From NCBI GenBank assembly GCA_033763355.1, contig JANRKT010000421.1, forward strand, positions 1 through 16,080: a DNA stretch of 16,080 nt. The letters are read 5' to 3'. Made by a program: the position numbers and the translations under genes. The DNA is from JANRKT01 sp033763355. Its GTDB lineage: Bacteria > Bacteroidota > Bacteroidia > Chitinophagales > Chitinophagaceae. Below, piece after piece: positions 14,695-16,080 of the stretch. The notes under the pieces are model-generated. The model was not told the DNA's origin. It saw nothing but the letters and a program-made list of their open reading frames with translations, and did no database searches. Numbering within the stretch: position 1 is the stretch's first letter; every line of letters starts with the position of its first letter.

Positions 14695-15163
14695 GGAAGT
14701 TATTTAAACCCATTTTACAGGTATCCCCGGGATCGGAATAAAAAGGGACAATGGGTAGTATTTTTATACCTTTATTCAAGCATAAATATGGCATGCAGTT
14801 TATAGCATTGATCAGATAAAAAAATTAATCACATCCCCCGGGTTTTAAGAACACGTAAACCTCCGGGTTAAAATATCTTTTTGCAATTTAAAACAAGGTA
14901 AACAGGCTGAGGGCACTGATTTTATCTGTAGCAGGCCGATATCCAATTTTATGAATTTCACATTCAATATTTTTTTTTTTGCCAATTAATACTATCTTAG
15001 CTCATCCTATTGAGTTTACCAAATTACCTCTCTGACTCCATCTTTCTAATTTAACTCAATATCCTTTTCTAAAGTTTTACGGGTAACTGTAGTGTAGTTA
15101 TTTGATATTCAAATAGTACAAAACAAGTTCCACATTTTTAACTAAGCCCTTATTGCAGCTGCT
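14695..15163. other. AT-rich non-coding gap upstream of the polysaccharide export genes
   Basis: I see no gene on either strand here. The stretch contains two similar pieces, CCCGGGTTTTAA and TCCGGGTTAAAA (about 14838-14874), an 11-T run (14970-14980), a 9-bp inverted repeat (TATTGAGTT at 15008-15016 and AACTCAATA at 15053-15061) and a palindrome at 15099-15115. No convincing -33/-7 promoter pair was found. It probably carries the promoter and leader of the export operon. Confidence 0.5.
15099..15115. promoter_or_regulatory. Palindrome TATTTGA-TAT-TCAAATA upstream of export operon
   Basis: A perfect 7-bp dyad with a 3-base centre, 49 bases before the start of the OPX gene. Its size and symmetry suit a binding site for a dimeric regulator near the promoter. 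No regulator is identified, and AT-rich dyads can arise by chance. Confidence 0.35.
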
Positions 15164-15988
15164 ATGAGAACATTAGCCATTGGATCAATTTTAAGGAGTC
15201 ATGTTTTTTCAGGATTTATTGCCGCCTCTTTTTTTTGTCAGTTGATGCTTTCCTGCACCCCCTCACAAAAAATTGCATATTTCAATAACATCAGCGATAC
15301 CACTATACGTGCTGCTGCAATTAATCTGGACCCTGTGATACAAAAAAATGACTTGCTCAGCATTTCCGTGAGCAGTCTTAACCCTGAAGCTTCATTAATA
15401 TTTAATGCCCCTAATGTTTCGGGTAATATCGGTGCATCAACAACCATAACAGGCAATACGTTGCAAACGCCGGGTGGATACCTCGTAAGCCAGGAAGGTT
15501 TTATTCAATTCCCTATTCTTGGCAATATTAAAGCTGCAGGCCTCACCAAAACCCAACTTACGACTGATGTTGCAAAAAAATTAATTGACAATAAACTTCT
15601 TGTTGACCCTATTGTAAACATCCGTTTCCAGAACTTTCGTGTTACTGTTCTGGGGGAAGTTGCGCATCCCACCGTAATAACGGTGCCAAATGAAAAAATC
15701 ACACTCCTGGAGGCCCTTGGCCTGGCAGGGGATTTAACCATTTTCGCCAAACGTGAAAATGTAATGCTGATAAGGGAAGAAGAAGGAAAGAAAATCATAA
15801 GAAGGATCAACCTTAACACAAATGAGCTTTTGTATTCACAGTATTACTATTTAAAGTCAAACGATATCCTTTACGCTGAACCCAATAAAAGTAAAATCGC
15901 CAGTACAAACCGTTCGCAGTACTGGCTGCCTGCTTTACTCTCTGGATTATCACTTATTGCAGTAATCGTTACCCAGGTTATTAACTAA
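15164..15988 (+). CDS. Polysaccharide export outer-membrane lipoprotein (OPX/Wza-like)
   Basis: OPX proteins form the outer-membrane channel for capsule or exopolysaccharide. The 274-residue product has a long N-terminal export signal with Cys31 in 'LMLSCTPSQK', which fits a lipoprotein site although Met rather than Leu stands at -3. A Poly_export domain follows (about 52-150: 'IQKNDLLSISVSSLNPEAS', 'GYLVSQEGFIQFPILGNIKAAGLTKTQL'). A SLBB-like domain comes next (about 160-215: 'VTVLGEVAHPTVITVPNEKITLLEALGLAGDL', split here only for description). The C-terminus is one hydrophobic helix (about 252-274), placed like the membrane-spanning helix of Wza. It starts a plus-strand operon: the next gene begins 16 bases after the stop. 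A 543-base gap separates it from the divergent dnaK. Confidence 0.92.
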   Translation: MRTLAIGSILRSHVFSGFIAASFFCQLMLSCTPSQKIAYFNNISDTTIRAAAINLDPVIQKNDLLSISVSSLNPEASLIFNAPNVSGNIGASTTITGNTLQTPGGYLVSQEGFIQFPILGNIKAAGLTKTQLTTDVAKKLIDNKLLVDPIVNIRFQNFRVTVLGEVAHPTVITVPNEKITLLEALGLAGDLTIFAKRENVMLIREEEGKKIIRRINLNTNELLYSQYYYLKSNDILYAEPNKSKIASTNRSQYWLPALLSGLSLIAVIVTQVIN

Positions 15989-16003
15989 TTAAACCCGCAG
16001 AAA

Positions 16004-16080
16004 ATGTATTCCACAAAAAATAACAACAACACTGAAGAGTCCGGCAATATAATCCAGCAATTATTATTCCGGTACCTGCC
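16004..16080 (+). CDS. Start of next gene in export operon, probable polysaccharide co-polymerase/tyrosine kinase (3' truncated)
   Basis: The ATG at 16004 lies 16 bases after the OPX stop, and the frame stays open to the window edge (25 complete codons). The visible part has an Asn-rich start (MYSTKNNNNTEESG) and then 'NIIQQLLFRYLP', which looks like the cytoplasmic lead-in to a first membrane helix. In Bacteroidota the gene after an OPX lipoprotein is usually a Wzc-like chain-length regulator with a tyrosine-kinase domain, and this start fits. The assignment rests mostly on position. Confidence 0.55.
   Translation, partial: MYSTKNNNNTEESGNIIQQLLFRYL

Noticed and set aside
14838..14874. CCCGGGTTTTAA and TCCGGGTTAAAA as mobile-element ends
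   Set aside because: They are imperfect, in direct orientation, close together, and no transposase or target duplication is present.

Overview
The window looks like chromosomal DNA of a Bacteroidota bacterium, most likely of the Chitinophagaceae type. That placement rests on a secreted protein with a gliding-motility (CHU_C / type IX secretion) C-terminal domain, the rpmB-rpmG-DUF4295-ftsY cluster typical of this phylum, A-rich translation starts without clear Shine-Dalgarno sites, and promoter-like sites of the -33 TTTG / -7 TAnnTTTG kind. No rRNA, tRNA, insertion sequence, integrase, CRISPR array or phage gene is visible.

Layout. Positions 1-2449 (+) hold two tandem exported DUF3857/transglutaminase-like proteins, the first cut by the window edge. 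They converge on a minus-strand block (2632-4324) that reads rpmB, rpmG, a 57-codon DUF4295 gene and ftsY. A hairpin terminator separates the ribosomal genes from ftsY. Divergently, 4490-5515 encodes a secreted T9SS-type protein. Next comes a small redox group (5640-6805): a possible 32-codon membrane peptide, a DUF2892 membrane protein, a thioredoxin and an OsmC-family protein. It is followed by dihydrolipoyl dehydrogenase (6992-8398), which has its own promoter candidate. An S10 serine carboxypeptidase-like exported protein (8535-10019), a small highly charged 11-residue-repeat protein (10114-10428) and an exported S9 prolyl-oligopeptidase-family peptidase (10574-12637) follow on the plus strand. 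dnaK lies on the minus strand (12713-14620). A 543-bp AT-rich gap leads to a capsule/exopolysaccharide export operon: an OPX (Wza-like) lipoprotein (15164-15988) and the first codons of the next gene, probably a polysaccharide co-polymerase/tyrosine kinase.

How it fits together. Most of the window is core housekeeping (ribosome, SRP targeting, chaperone, E3 subunit) mixed with envelope and secretion functions typical of a polymer-degrading, gliding-lineage bacterium. I do not see a clear new defence or mobile system. The points most worth checking are the dnaK upstream region (a sigma-54-like -24/-12 element with dyads), the 32-codon membrane ORF ahead of the redox genes, the hendecad-repeat protein between two exported peptidases, and the markedly AT-rich second DUF3857 paralogue.
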